Assembly: GCF_040253615.1 (NCBI RefSeq)
Contig: NZ_JBEJGY010000004.1
Location: 6,076,001-6,140,000 of the forward strand
Source: Streptomyces sp. Edi4
GTDB lineage: Bacteria > Actinomycetota > Actinomycetes > Streptomycetales > Streptomycetaceae
Length of the DNA stretch: 64,000 nt
Direction: 5' to 3'
The position numbers were made by a program, and so were the translations under genes. The notes under the pieces are model-generated. The model ran no database searches. It was not told where the DNA came from and saw only the letters and a list, made by a program, of their open reading frames with translations. Position 1 is the stretch's first letter. Each line of letters opens with the position of its first letter. Below are positions 45,712 through 53,947 of the stretch, piece after piece.

Positions 45712-47430
45712 TCAATTGACATCCGCCGTCCGTCCCACCGCCTCCCCCACCTCCGCGGAACCCCCCGCACCACCCGAACCGCCCGCACCCTCACCGGCAC
45801 CGGCCCCCGCACCGCCCCCATCCCCACCCACACCGCCGCCGCCCCCGCCGGCCCCCCGCTCTCCCCGGCCCGCACCGCCCCCCGCCGCCTCCGCGGCCGC
45901 GTACAGCTCCGCGGGGTGCACCCCGTTGAACGCGGCCACCAAGTGCCCGTCGGGGCGGACCAACAGGACGGCATGGGCGGGCGCGCCCGGATAGTCCTCG
46001 GCGACCAGGAGCTCGGCGTTCAGGGGCAGCGCCGCCACCGCCGCGTTCAGCCGCGGCATCACCCCCGCCGTCAGCCAGTGACGGCGGTCCCACACAGCGG
46101 TGCCCGGCGCGACCAGAACCACCAGGAGCCTGCCCCGGCCCAGCCGGTCGCGCAACGCCACCGCCGACCCGTCCGGCGCCGTCACCCGCACGTCCGCGAC
46201 CGGCGACCCCGACGGCGTACCCACCGCGATGTGCGACTCGGCCGGCTCCGGCGCCAACGGCGAGAGCGGATAGCCAGGAGGCGCCCCGAGCGGGCCGCGC
46301 CCCAGATGCCCCTCGGTCACCAGAGCGTCATGGGAACGCGTGGTACCCGGAACCCAGGCCCGCAGCCCAGCCCCGCCCCGCAGGACCGGCAACGACTGGT
46401 CACTCGCGCGCAACCGGGCCGCGACCGCCGCCCTGCGCTCCGCCTCATAGCTGTCCAACAGGGCCTCGCCGGGCCCGTGGTGCCAGGCCCTGGCCAGCTT
46501 CCACGCCAGGTTCCGCGCGTCCCGCAGCCCCTCCTCGAGCGCCTGCGTACCCAGCGCGCCCAGCAGATGCGCCGCGTCACCCGCGAGGAACGCGCGGCGC
46601 ACCCGCCAGCGGCGCGCCAGCCTGTGATGGACGGTGTGGACCCCCGTGTCGAGCAGGTCGTACGCCGGTGTCCCGCCGCACCAGCCGCCCAGCGTGTCCC
46701 TGACCCGCCCCACCAGCGCGTCCGGCGTCACCAGCTCGGCACGCGGCGGCAACAGCCACTCCAGCCGCCAGACACCCCCCGGCAAAGGTCGCGCCGTCAC
46801 CTCATCGCCCCCGGCCCGCCACGGCGGCAACCGGTGCAGCAACGCCTCATGGGGCCAGGGGAGTTCGGTTCGCAGAGCCGCCACCGCCTGGCGTTCCACC
46901 GCCGTACGGCCCGCGAAACGGATGTCGAGGAGCTTGCGTACGGTGGAACGGGCGCCGTCGCAGCCGACCACGTAACTGCCCCGCCACCACGTCGCCCCCG
47001 GCCCCGACGTGTGCGCCGACACCCCCCGCGCGTCCTGCTCGAGCCGGTCGAGGCGGCTGTGCGTGACCAGACGTACCAGACCGGACGCGGACAGAGCCGC
47101 GCGCAGACCGCGCACCAGAGCGTGCTGCGGCACATGCGTCGGCGACGGCCCCCCCGCCTCACCCGGGCCGAAGGGGACACGACGCACCAGCCGGCCACGC
47201 CGCATCGAGCGCCACGCCACCCAGCGGGTCCCCTCGTCCCGCACCGCCTCGCAGCCGAGCCCGGCCACGAACGAGGCGACGTCCGGGCGCAGGACCACCG
47301 TGCGCACCGGCCGCGGCTCCTCGGGCCCCGCCCCCTCGTCCAAAACCACGGACGGCACACCCTGAGCGGCCAGCGACAGCGCGAGCGCCAGCCCCACAGG
47401 ACCGGCGCCTACGATGATCACCGGGTCCAC
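45712..47430 (-). CDS. FAD-dependent aromatic monooxygenase-like protein with Gly-rich tail
   Basis: A 572-residue flavoprotein of the PheA/TetX class (FAD_binding_3). It has the Rossmann GxGxxG motif VIIVGAGPVGLALALSLAAQ at the start, the central YVVGCDGARSTVRK segment with the DG motif, and the FLAGDAAHLLGALGTQALEE GD motif. A C-terminal thioredoxin-like domain (about 420-510) is present, as in phenol-hydroxylase relatives. The last 60 or so residues are almost only Gly, Ala, Glu and Ser and look disordered. I chose the GTG at 47430 because GGGAG is 8 bp upstream and the Rossmann strand begins at once; a longer start at 47559 is less likely. Substrate unknown. Confidence 0.88.
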   Translation of the reverse strand: MDPVIIVGAGPVGLALALSLAAQGVPSVVLDEGAGPEEPRPVRTVVLRPDVASFVAGLGCEAVRDEGTRWVAWRSMRRGRLVRRVPFGPGEAGGPSPTHVPQHALVRGLRAALSASGLVRLVTHSRLDRLEQDARGVSAHTSGPGATWWRGSYVVGCDGARSTVRKLLDIRFAGRTAVERQAVAALRTELPWPHEALLHRLPPWRAGGDEVTARPLPGGVWRLEWLLPPRAELVTPDALVGRVRDTLGGWCGGTPAYDLLDTGVHTVHHRLARRWRVRRAFLAGDAAHLLGALGTQALEEGLRDARNLAWKLARAWHHGPGEALLDSYEAERRAAVAARLRASDQSLPVLRGGAGLRAWVPGTTRSHDALVTEGHLGRGPLGAPPGYPLSPLAPEPAESHIAVGTPSGSPVADVRVTAPDGSAVALRDRLGRGRLLVVLVAPGTAVWDRRHWLTAGVMPRLNAAVAALPLNAELLVAEDYPGAPAHAVLLVRPDGHLVAAFNGVHPAELYAAAEAAGGGAGRGERGAGGGGGGVGGDGGGAGAGAGEGAGGSGGAGGSAEVGEAVGRTADVN

Positions 47431-47573
47431 GGCGTGGCTCCCGAGGGGCGTCGGGACGGCTTGCAGGTGGCGCGGGGAACCCGGTGCACGATCACAGAAC
47501 GTATGCAACCCACTGCGCGTGCTTGCGTCAAGTGACCAAGGCAGCGACGCGGACGTCACTGCCTCATATGCCG

Positions 47574-48488
47574 TCAGTTCGACGCGTCAGAAGCCCCACC
47601 GGCCCCGATGGCCCCCTCGGCCGACATGGCGGGGGCGGAACCGGCCGCGGTGAGCGGGGCGTCGGCCGCGCCCATGGAGATGCCGGTCCTCGCCCGGCGC
47701 CCCCGCTTCTCGATCCAGGTCGCCAGCGCGGAGAGCAGCAGGCACATCGCCACGTAGATGACGCCGATGACCACAATGGTCGACACATACGGGTACTGGC
47801 CGTTGACCTGCGTGTTGCTCGCGATCAGACGGGCCGTCTGCAACAGCTCCGGATACAGGATGATGAACCCGAGCGAGGTGTCCTTCAGAGTCACGACGAG
47901 CTGGCTGATGATCGTCGGCAGCATCGCGCGGACCGCCTGCGGCATCAGGACGCTCGTCATCACCTGCGTCTTGCTCATGCCGAGCGCGTACGCGGCCTCG
48001 CGCTGGCCCCTGGGTACGGAGTTGACGCCGGCCCGCAGCACCTCCGCCTGGACACAGCCGTTGTAGATCGACAGACCCAGCGCCAGCGCCCACATCGAGT
48101 AGTCGGTGAGGAACCCCACCCACACCCCGTAGATCGTGATGAGCAGCGGGATGGAACGGAACAGCTCGATGAAGGCGGTCGCCACCCAGCGGACCGGCTT
48201 GTGGTCGGACATCCGGGCCACGGCCAGCACCACGCCCAGCACCAGCGAGCCGACGGCCGCGAGACCGAACGCCTTCAGCGTGGCGAGCACCGCGTCGGCG
48301 ATGTTCTGCCGGATGCCCGCGTAGTTGAAGATGTCCCACATCCCGTAGTCGAGGTCGCCCTTGTCCGACAGGCGCAGGACCGCGACGACGACCAGGGCGA
48401 GAAGCACGAGCGTGCCGACGACGGCATAGATCCGGTTGCGGACGACGGCCTTGGGGCCGGGGGCGTCATAGAGAACGCTGGCACTCAT
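47574..48488 (-). CDS. gluD: Amino-acid (glutamate-type) ABC transporter permease GluD
   Basis: The 304-residue permease has five or so membrane helices and the HisM-type EAA loop (EVLRAGVNSVPRGQREAAYA, then LGMSKTQVM). The Ala/Gly-rich C-terminal tail is a soluble extension. The start overlaps the gluC stop (ATGA), so translation is coupled. With gluA, gluB and gluC it forms the polar-amino-acid uptake system known in S. coelicolor and Corynebacterium as gluABCD, a glutamate importer; here the specificity is inferred from order and similarity. Confidence 0.92.
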   Translation of the reverse strand: MSASVLYDAPGPKAVVRNRIYAVVGTLVLLALVVVAVLRLSDKGDLDYGMWDIFNYAGIRQNIADAVLATLKAFGLAAVGSLVLGVVLAVARMSDHKPVRWVATAFIELFRSIPLLITIYGVWVGFLTDYSMWALALGLSIYNGCVQAEVLRAGVNSVPRGQREAAYALGMSKTQVMTSVLMPQAVRAMLPTIISQLVVTLKDTSLGFIILYPELLQTARLIASNTQVNGQYPYVSTIVVIGVIYVAMCLLLSALATWIEKRGRRARTGISMGAADAPLTAAGSAPAMSAEGAIGAGGASDASN

Positions 48489-49132
48489 CGGGCGACCTCC
48501 AGGCGGCGCTCAAGGAGACGGAACAGACCACTGATCGCGAACGTGACGATCAGATAGCCGAGGGCCACCCAGATGAAGACGGGCACGATGTCGTAGCCGT
48601 CCTCGCTCATCAGCTTCTGCCAGCCGAACATCTCGGTGACGCTGAAGGCACCGGCGATCGCCGAGTTCTTGGTGAGCGCGATGAAAATGGAGCTCAGCGG
48701 CGGGATCACCGTCCGCGTGGCCTGCGGCAGCACGATCAGGCTCAGCGTCTGCGGGAAACTCATCCCCAGCGAACGGGCCGCCTCGGCCTGCCCCAGCGGG
48801 ACCGTGCTGATGCCCGACCTGACGGCCTCGCAGACGAACGAGGCGGTGTAGAAACCGAGCGCGAGCGAACCCAGCAGGAACGGGCTCATCCCGGGGAAGA
48901 AGATCTCCGGCACGACGAAGAAGGAGACCAGGAAGAGCAGCGTCAGCGGGGTGTTGCGCAGCAGCGTCACCCACGCGGTGCCGAAGAACCGCAGCGGCGG
49001 CACCGGAGACACCCGGAAACCGGCGAGCAGCAGGCCGAGCACCAGGGCGATGACCGAGCTGACGACGGTGATCTCCACCGTGCCTATGAAGCCGTCACGG
49101 AATTCCGCGAAATGGTCGAGCAGTACGTTCAT
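48485..49132 (-). CDS. gluC: Amino-acid (glutamate-type) ABC transporter permease GluC
   Basis: The 215-residue permease has helices from the N-terminus and the EAA loop SGISTVPLGQAEAARSLGMS. I start it at the ATG 49132, with GGAGA 5-6 bp upstream; a longer in-frame start would add a non-conserved Arg/Pro-rich extension. It follows gluB after 111 bp and precedes gluD with overlap. Confidence 0.93.
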   Translation of the reverse strand: MNVLLDHFAEFRDGFIGTVEITVVSSVIALVLGLLLAGFRVSPVPPLRFFGTAWVTLLRNTPLTLLFLVSFFVVPEIFFPGMSPFLLGSLALGFYTASFVCEAVRSGISTVPLGQAEAARSLGMSFPQTLSLIVLPQATRTVIPPLSSIFIALTKNSAIAGAFSVTEMFGWQKLMSEDGYDIVPVFIWVALGYLIVTFAISGLFRLLERRLEVAR

Positions 49133-49243
49133 GGGGTCTCCGCGTCGGCGGGCAGCGGCCGGGTCGGTCGTCAGGGGGAACGAGGGGCGGGGCCCGGGCG
49201 CCCCGCAGCGGGTACGGGACGCCCGGGCGGCCAACCCCCGGGG

Positions 49244-50164
49244 TCAGTAACGGACGATGGCCGGCGGGGCCTGGTACTTCGAGCCGGACAGGCCGAGCGT
49301 CGCGTCGTAGATCTTCTTGTACGTGCCGTCCTGCTCGTGCTTCTCCAGCGAGGAGTCGATGAAGTCGCGCAGCGCCTTGTCGTCCTTGTTCATGCCGATG
49401 CCGTAGGGCTCCTCGGTGAACGGCTGGCCCACCACCCGCAGCTTGCCCTTGTTCTTGGCGGCGTAGCCCTTGAGGATCGCGTCGTCGGTGGTGACCGCGT
49501 CGACCTGCTTGGACAGGAGCTGCTGCACGCAGTCGGAGTACTTGGACAGTTCGACGACCGAGGCGCCGTACTCGGGCTTCTTGATCTCCTGGAGCGGCGT
49601 GGAGCCCACGATCGAGCAGACCTTCTTGCCCTTGACGGAGGTCTTGCCCGTGATGGACGTGTCGTCCTTGCGCACGAGCAGGTCGGCGCCCGCCTTGTAG
49701 TACGGGCCGGCGAAACCGACCTGCTGCTTACGCTTGTCGTTGATCGTGTAGGTGCCGACGTAGTAGTCGACCTGGCCCTTGGAGATCGCGGTCTCGCGCA
49801 CGCCGGAGTCGACGGTCTTCCACTCGATCTGGTCGTCCTTGAAGCCGAGGTCGGCGGCGATCATCTTCGCGAGTTCGACGTCGAAGCCGGAACGCACCCG
49901 GGTCGACTGGTCCTCGAAGCCGAGGTAGGGCTGGTCGGCCTTGGAACCGATGATGAGCTTGCCGCGCGCCTTGGCCGCCTTGAACGTCGCCGAGTCCAGG
50001 GTGACATTGGAGGCCACGGTGTACGTGGGAAGCTGCGGCGCGTCGCCGGTGCCCGGCTGGGCGGCCTGCTTGTCGCCGGCGGAGCCGGACTTTCCACCAC
50101 AGGCGGTCGCGGTCAGGGCGAGCGCGGCGATCGCCGCGACGGCGGCGGACTTGCGGAGCATCAT
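49244..50164 (-). CDS. gluB: Glutamate-binding lipoprotein GluB
   Basis: The 306-residue periplasmic-type binding protein has a signal peptide ending in the lipobox LTATACGG, so it is a lipoprotein anchored outside the membrane. It has the SBP_bac_3 pattern (GFDVELAKMIAADLGFKDDQ and KPEYGASVVEL). I start at the ATG 50164, which places AAGGA 9 bp upstream; the first ATG at 50173 would be too close. It is upstream of gluC and downstream of gluA in the operon order gluA-gluB-gluC-gluD. The 343-bp gap to gluA suggests separate control. Confidence 0.94.
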   Translation of the reverse strand: MMLRKSAAVAAIAALALTATACGGKSGSAGDKQAAQPGTGDAPQLPTYTVASNVTLDSATFKAAKARGKLIIGSKADQPYLGFEDQSTRVRSGFDVELAKMIAADLGFKDDQIEWKTVDSGVRETAISKGQVDYYVGTYTINDKRKQQVGFAGPYYKAGADLLVRKDDTSITGKTSVKGKKVCSIVGSTPLQEIKKPEYGASVVELSKYSDCVQQLLSKQVDAVTTDDAILKGYAAKNKGKLRVVGQPFTEEPYGIGMNKDDKALRDFIDSSLEKHEQDGTYKKIYDATLGLSGSKYQAPPAIVRY

Positions 50165-50507
50165 GGCGAACATTCCTTGCGTCGTTGGTCGTTGATCGTC
50201 ATCGGGCGTGCGTCATCAGGCGTGCGTCGTCGGGCCGGTGCCAACGGGGCGAGGTCGCGCGGTCAGGCGGTCGGACGGCCGCGTGATCGGCGTCGGCGCC
50301 TCTGGTTGGGCGGTTGGGCAAGTGCCGGTTAGAGATGGTCAGTTGACATTGGATCTCCGTCATCTGTCATCTGTCATCCGTTATTCGCCGTTCACCGGTG
50401 GGAGGCGGCCACTCGTGATCGGTCCGTCACCATCGGTCCGCCCCCACCCCGAGGGGCGGCCCGCCTGTCGCAACCCTGGCCCCGGCTCGCGCCGCCGCCC
50501 CGGAGCG
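50165..50507. other. gluA-gluB intergenic region with short tandem repeats
   Basis: This 343-bp gap has no gene. Near gluB are three 14-bp tandem copies of CGTCATCGGGCGTG (50197-50238, last one diverged). At 50359-50379 GTCATCT is repeated three times. At 50328-50348 lies a block GTTAGAGATGG followed by TCAGTTGACA that resembles a motif before the cysteine dioxygenase operon (see findings). The promoters for gluB are presumably here but I could not place one with confidence. Confidence 0.7.
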
Positions 50508-51293
50508 TCAGTGGTGCAGGATCTTCGACAGGAAGTCCTTGGCCCGGTCGCTGCGAGGATTGCTGAAGAACTGGTCCGGCGTGGCCTCTTCGACGATTTT
50601 GCCGTCGGCCATGAACACGACCCGGTTGGCGGCGGAGCGGGCGAACCCCATCTCGTGGGTGACGACGACCATCGTCATGCCGTCCCGCGCGAGCTGCTGC
50701 ATGACCTCAAGGACCTCGTTGATCATCTCCGGGTCCAGGGCCGACGTGGGCTCGTCGAAGAGCATCACCTTCGGGTCCATGGCCAGCGCCCGGGCGATCG
50801 CCACGCGCTGCTGCTGGCCGCCGGAGAGCTGAGCGGGGTACTTGTCGGCCTGGGTGGCGACGCCGACCCGGTCGAGCAGCGCCCGCGCCTTCTTCTCGGC
50901 GGCCTGCTTGTCGGCCTTGCGGACCTTGACCTGGCCCAGCATGACGTTCTCCAGCACCGTCTTGTGCGCGAAGAGGTTGAACGACTGGAAGACCATGCCC
51001 ACATCGGCCCGCAGCCGCGCCAGTTCCCTGCCCTCCTGGGGCAGCGGCCTGCCGTCGATCGTGATCGCCCCGGAGTCGATCGTCTCCAGGCGGTTGATGG
51101 TGCGGCACAGCGTGGACTTCCCGGACCCGGAGGGCCCGATGACGACGACGACCTCGCCACGGGCGATGGTCAGATCGATGTCCTGGAGCACATGCAGCGC
51201 GCCGAAGTGCTTGTTGACGTTGCTCAGCACGACCAGGTCACCCGACGCGGGTACGGCGTCCTCGGTCCCCATGGCCACTGATACTCCGCTCAT
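50508..51293 (-). CDS. gluA: Glutamate ABC transporter ATP-binding protein GluA
   Basis: The 261-residue ATPase has Walker A GPSGSGKST, the signature LSGGQQQR, Walker B VMLFDEPTSALD and the switch VVTHEMG. It energises the GluC-GluD permease. The ATG at 51293 and the ATG 21 bp downstream are both possible (each has GGAG about 10 bp upstream). gluA is the first gene of the transport operon and is divergent from the response regulator gene. Confidence 0.95.
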   Translation of the reverse strand: MSGVSVAMGTEDAVPASGDLVVLSNVNKHFGALHVLQDIDLTIARGEVVVVIGPSGSGKSTLCRTINRLETIDSGAITIDGRPLPQEGRELARLRADVGMVFQSFNLFAHKTVLENVMLGQVKVRKADKQAAEKKARALLDRVGVATQADKYPAQLSGGQQQRVAIARALAMDPKVMLFDEPTSALDPEMINEVLEVMQQLARDGMTMVVVTHEMGFARSAANRVVFMADGKIVEEATPDQFFSNPRSDRAKDFLSKILHH

Positions 51294-51667
51294 CGGCTTC
51301 TTGCTCCGTCCTCCTCGGTTGGGGAGGAACGTAGTGCTGAGGTGTGACCAGCGTCATTACATCTGAGCGGAACTTGAGCATAACGATCCGGTTGCGTGAG
51401 GGCACGCTCGGTGAGCGCGCGACCCCGGGGGAGTACCGGCTCCGTAACGGATGGTGCGAAGGGGCGGGCGCCCCCTTGACCGAAGTGGCGCCCATGCGCA
51501 TGGATTCGGGGGTACATGTCGTGATGCGGCCGGTGAACACGCCAAGGCGAATCCGCGGATCCGGCGCGCCACCGGGAAACACCCGGCACATACCCGGGCA
51601 ACACCAAGCAACACCCAAGCAGCACACAAGCAGCACACAAGCAGCACCAAAACCGCGGAGGGGGGCC
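51294..51667. promoter_or_regulatory. Divergent region between gluA and the two-component system
   Basis: This 374-bp region has no gene and should hold promoters in both directions. A weak minus-strand pair is TTATGC-18-TAATGA near 51365-51383 for gluA; a plus-strand TTGACC lies at 51476-51481. The part nearest the response regulator is the 11-bp tandem repeat. Confidence 0.4.
51605..51648. repeat. 11-bp tandem repeat, four copies, before the response regulator gene
   Basis: CAAGCAACACC, CAAGCAGCACA, CAAGCAGCACA and CAAGCAGCACC follow one another without gaps. The array ends 19 bp before the response regulator ATG. Confidence 0.92.
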
Positions 51668-52441
51668 ATGAGACTGCTGCTCGTCGAGGACGACGACCAT
51701 GTCGCCGCCGCCCTGTCAGCGGTGCTCGCCAAACACGGCTTCAAGGTGAAGCACGCGCGCAACGGAGAAGAGGCGCTACAGGCGCTCCTTCCGGATGAGC
51801 ACGGCGCCACACCACCCTTCGGTGTGGTCCTGCTCGACCTCGGCCTTCCCGACCAGGACGGCTACGAGGTCTGCGGCAAGATCCGCAAGCGGGCCGCCAC
51901 TCCGGTGATCATGGTGACCGCCCGCGCCGACGTCCGTTCACGCATCCACGGCCTGAACCTGGGCGCCGACGACTACGTGGTCAAGCCCTACGACACCGGT
52001 GAGCTCATCGCCCGTATCCACGCGGTCATCAGACGCCCCAAGCCCGGCCCGCCGCCCGGCCCGCCTTCCGGCTCCCAGAACGGCTCCCAGGCCGGCTCCC
52101 AGACCGGCCCGCCGCCCGGCCTCCCGCCCGGCGACGACGAGAGCGTCGTGCTCATCGGACGCATGCGCATAGAACTGCTCACCCGCCGCGTCGGCGTCGA
52201 CGGCGCGGACGTACAGCTGACCCGCAAGGAGTTCGACCTGCTGGCCCTCCTCGCCCAGTGGCCCGGCGTCGTCTTCCGCCGCGAACAGATCATCAGCGAG
52301 GTCTGGCGCACCAGTTGGGAAGGGACCGGCCGCACCCTCGAAGTGCACGTGGCGTCCCTGCGCTCCAAACTCGGCATGCCCGCGCTGATCGAGACCGTGC
52401 GCGGCGTGGGCTACCGGCTCGTCGAGCCGGCCGCCCGCTGA
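51668..52441 (+). CDS. OmpR-family response regulator
   Basis: The 257-residue regulator has a receiver domain (MRLLLVEDDDHVAAALSAVL, D57 in VLLDLGLPDQDGYE, conserved T and K in MVTAR and YVVKPYD) and an OmpR-type winged helix (QLTRKEFDLLALLAQWPGVV, then EVHVASLRSKLG). The linker (about residues 122-155) is Pro/Gly/Ser/Gln-rich with repeated GSQ and PPG units. The ATG has GGAGGGGGG upstream. The sensor kinase gene follows 15 bp downstream. No target genes can be read from sequence; the flanking transport genes are natural candidates. Confidence 0.94.
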   Translation: MRLLLVEDDDHVAAALSAVLAKHGFKVKHARNGEEALQALLPDEHGATPPFGVVLLDLGLPDQDGYEVCGKIRKRAATPVIMVTARADVRSRIHGLNLGADDYVVKPYDTGELIARIHAVIRRPKPGPPPGPPSGSQNGSQAGSQTGPPPGLPPGDDESVVLIGRMRIELLTRRVGVDGADVQLTRKEFDLLALLAQWPGVVFRREQIISEVWRTSWEGTGRTLEVHVASLRSKLGMPALIETVRGVGYRLVEPAAR

Positions 52442-52456
52442 CCCCAGGACGGCCCG

Positions 52457-53884
52457 GTGCGCACCCGTCTGCTGCCGCTGCTCATCTTCCTGCTCGCGCT
52501 CGTCCTGGTCGCGTTCGGCTTCCCGCTGGCCCTGAGCGTGGCCCACGCCCAGCAGCAGCGCGTCGTCATCGACCGGATCGACGACACCGCGCGCTTCGCC
52601 GCGCTCGCCCAGTTCGTCACCGCGCCCGACGGCAACGGCGCCGGCACCGACAGCACCGACACCGCCAACAGCACGGAACGGCTGACCACCCTCGAAGAGG
52701 AACTGAACCGCTACTCCACCCTCTACGGGATCAAGGCGGGCGTCTTCTTCCGCGACGAGAGCGCCATGGCGAGCGCCCCCGCCGACTGGCACGTGCCCGC
52801 CAAGGGCCAGGGGTACGTCGCCTTCCACGAAGCCCTCGCGGGACGCCGCAGCCACGACCCCGCCCAGGTGTGGCCCTGGCAGCAGGGCCGCCTCGTGGTC
52901 GCGTCGCCCGTCGTACGCGAAGGCGACGTCATCGCGGTCGTCGTCACGGACTCGCCCACCGCCAGCATGCGTTCGGCCATCCTGCACGGCTGGCTGCTCA
53001 TCGTGGCCGGCGAACTCGCGGCGATGCTGCTCGCGGTCGGCGCGGCGTTCCGTCTGACGGGCTGGGTGCTCAGGCCCGTACGCGTCCTGGACGCCGTGAC
53101 CCACGACATCGCCACCGGCCGCATGAACTCGCGTGTCGCGGCCGCCGGCGGACCCCCGGAACTCAGAAGGCTGGCCCGTTCGTTCAACGAGATGGCCGAC
53201 AACGTCGAGGAGGTCCTTGAACAGCAGCGCGCCTTCGTCGCCGACGCCTCGCACCAACTGCGCAACCCGCTCTCGGCCCTGCTCCTGCGCATCGAACTGC
53301 TCGCGCTCGAACTGCCCGAGGGCAACGAGGAGATCGCCTCCGTACGCACCGAGGGCAAGCGCCTGGCCCAGGTCCTGGACGACCTGCTGGGCCTGGCGCT
53401 CGCCGAACACGCCGCGGCCGACCTCCAGCTCACCGACGTCGGGGCGCTCGCGCGGGAACGGGTCGCCGCCTGGCGCCCGCTCGCCGAGGACAAGGGCGTG
53501 ACGCTGACCGTGGACGGCGCGGCGGCCGCCACCGGCTGGGCGGACCCGGTGGCCCTCTCCAGCGCCCTGGACGCGGTCGTGGACAACGCGCTGAAGTTCA
53601 CCCCGGCCGGCGAGGAGGTGCGGGTCACCGTCGCCGTCGACGGACCGAGGGCCACCGTGACGGTCGCCGACCGGGGCCCCGGCCTCCTGGACGACGAGCT
53701 GAGCCGTGTCGGTGACCGCTTCTGGCGCGCGGGCCGCCACCAGAACGTCAAGGGCTCTGGCCTTGGCCTGTCCATCGCGCGCGCCCTGCTCGCGGCGGGC
53801 GGCGGCACCATCGCCTACTCCCACCACCCCCCACGCGGCCTGCGCGTGCGGGTCACCGTGCCGCGCACGCCGCCGGAGTCGTGA
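52457..53884 (+). CDS. Sensor histidine kinase
   Basis: The 475-residue kinase has two membrane helices (about residues 5-30 and 175-200) enclosing an extracytoplasmic sensor domain, a HAMP linker, HisKA with H266 (ADASHQLRNPLSALLLRI), and HATPase motifs (DNALKFTPAGE, ADRGPGL, GSGLGLSIARALL). It is the EnvZ/BaeS type. The GTG start has AGGACGG upstream and the gene follows its response regulator by 15 bp. Confidence 0.95.
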   Translation: MRTRLLPLLIFLLALVLVAFGFPLALSVAHAQQQRVVIDRIDDTARFAALAQFVTAPDGNGAGTDSTDTANSTERLTTLEEELNRYSTLYGIKAGVFFRDESAMASAPADWHVPAKGQGYVAFHEALAGRRSHDPAQVWPWQQGRLVVASPVVREGDVIAVVVTDSPTASMRSAILHGWLLIVAGELAAMLLAVGAAFRLTGWVLRPVRVLDAVTHDIATGRMNSRVAAAGGPPELRRLARSFNEMADNVEEVLEQQRAFVADASHQLRNPLSALLLRIELLALELPEGNEEIASVRTEGKRLAQVLDDLLGLALAEHAAADLQLTDVGALARERVAAWRPLAEDKGVTLTVDGAAAATGWADPVALSSALDAVVDNALKFTPAGEEVRVTVAVDGPRATVTVADRGPGLLDDELSRVGDRFWRAGRHQNVKGSGLGLSIARALLAAGGGTIAYSHHPPRGLRVRVTVPRTPPES

Positions 53885-53947
53885 ACGGCACACCACCCCG
53901 CGCACCCCGAGCCTCCCGCGCCCCTTGCCGGCCCGGCGCCAACACGC

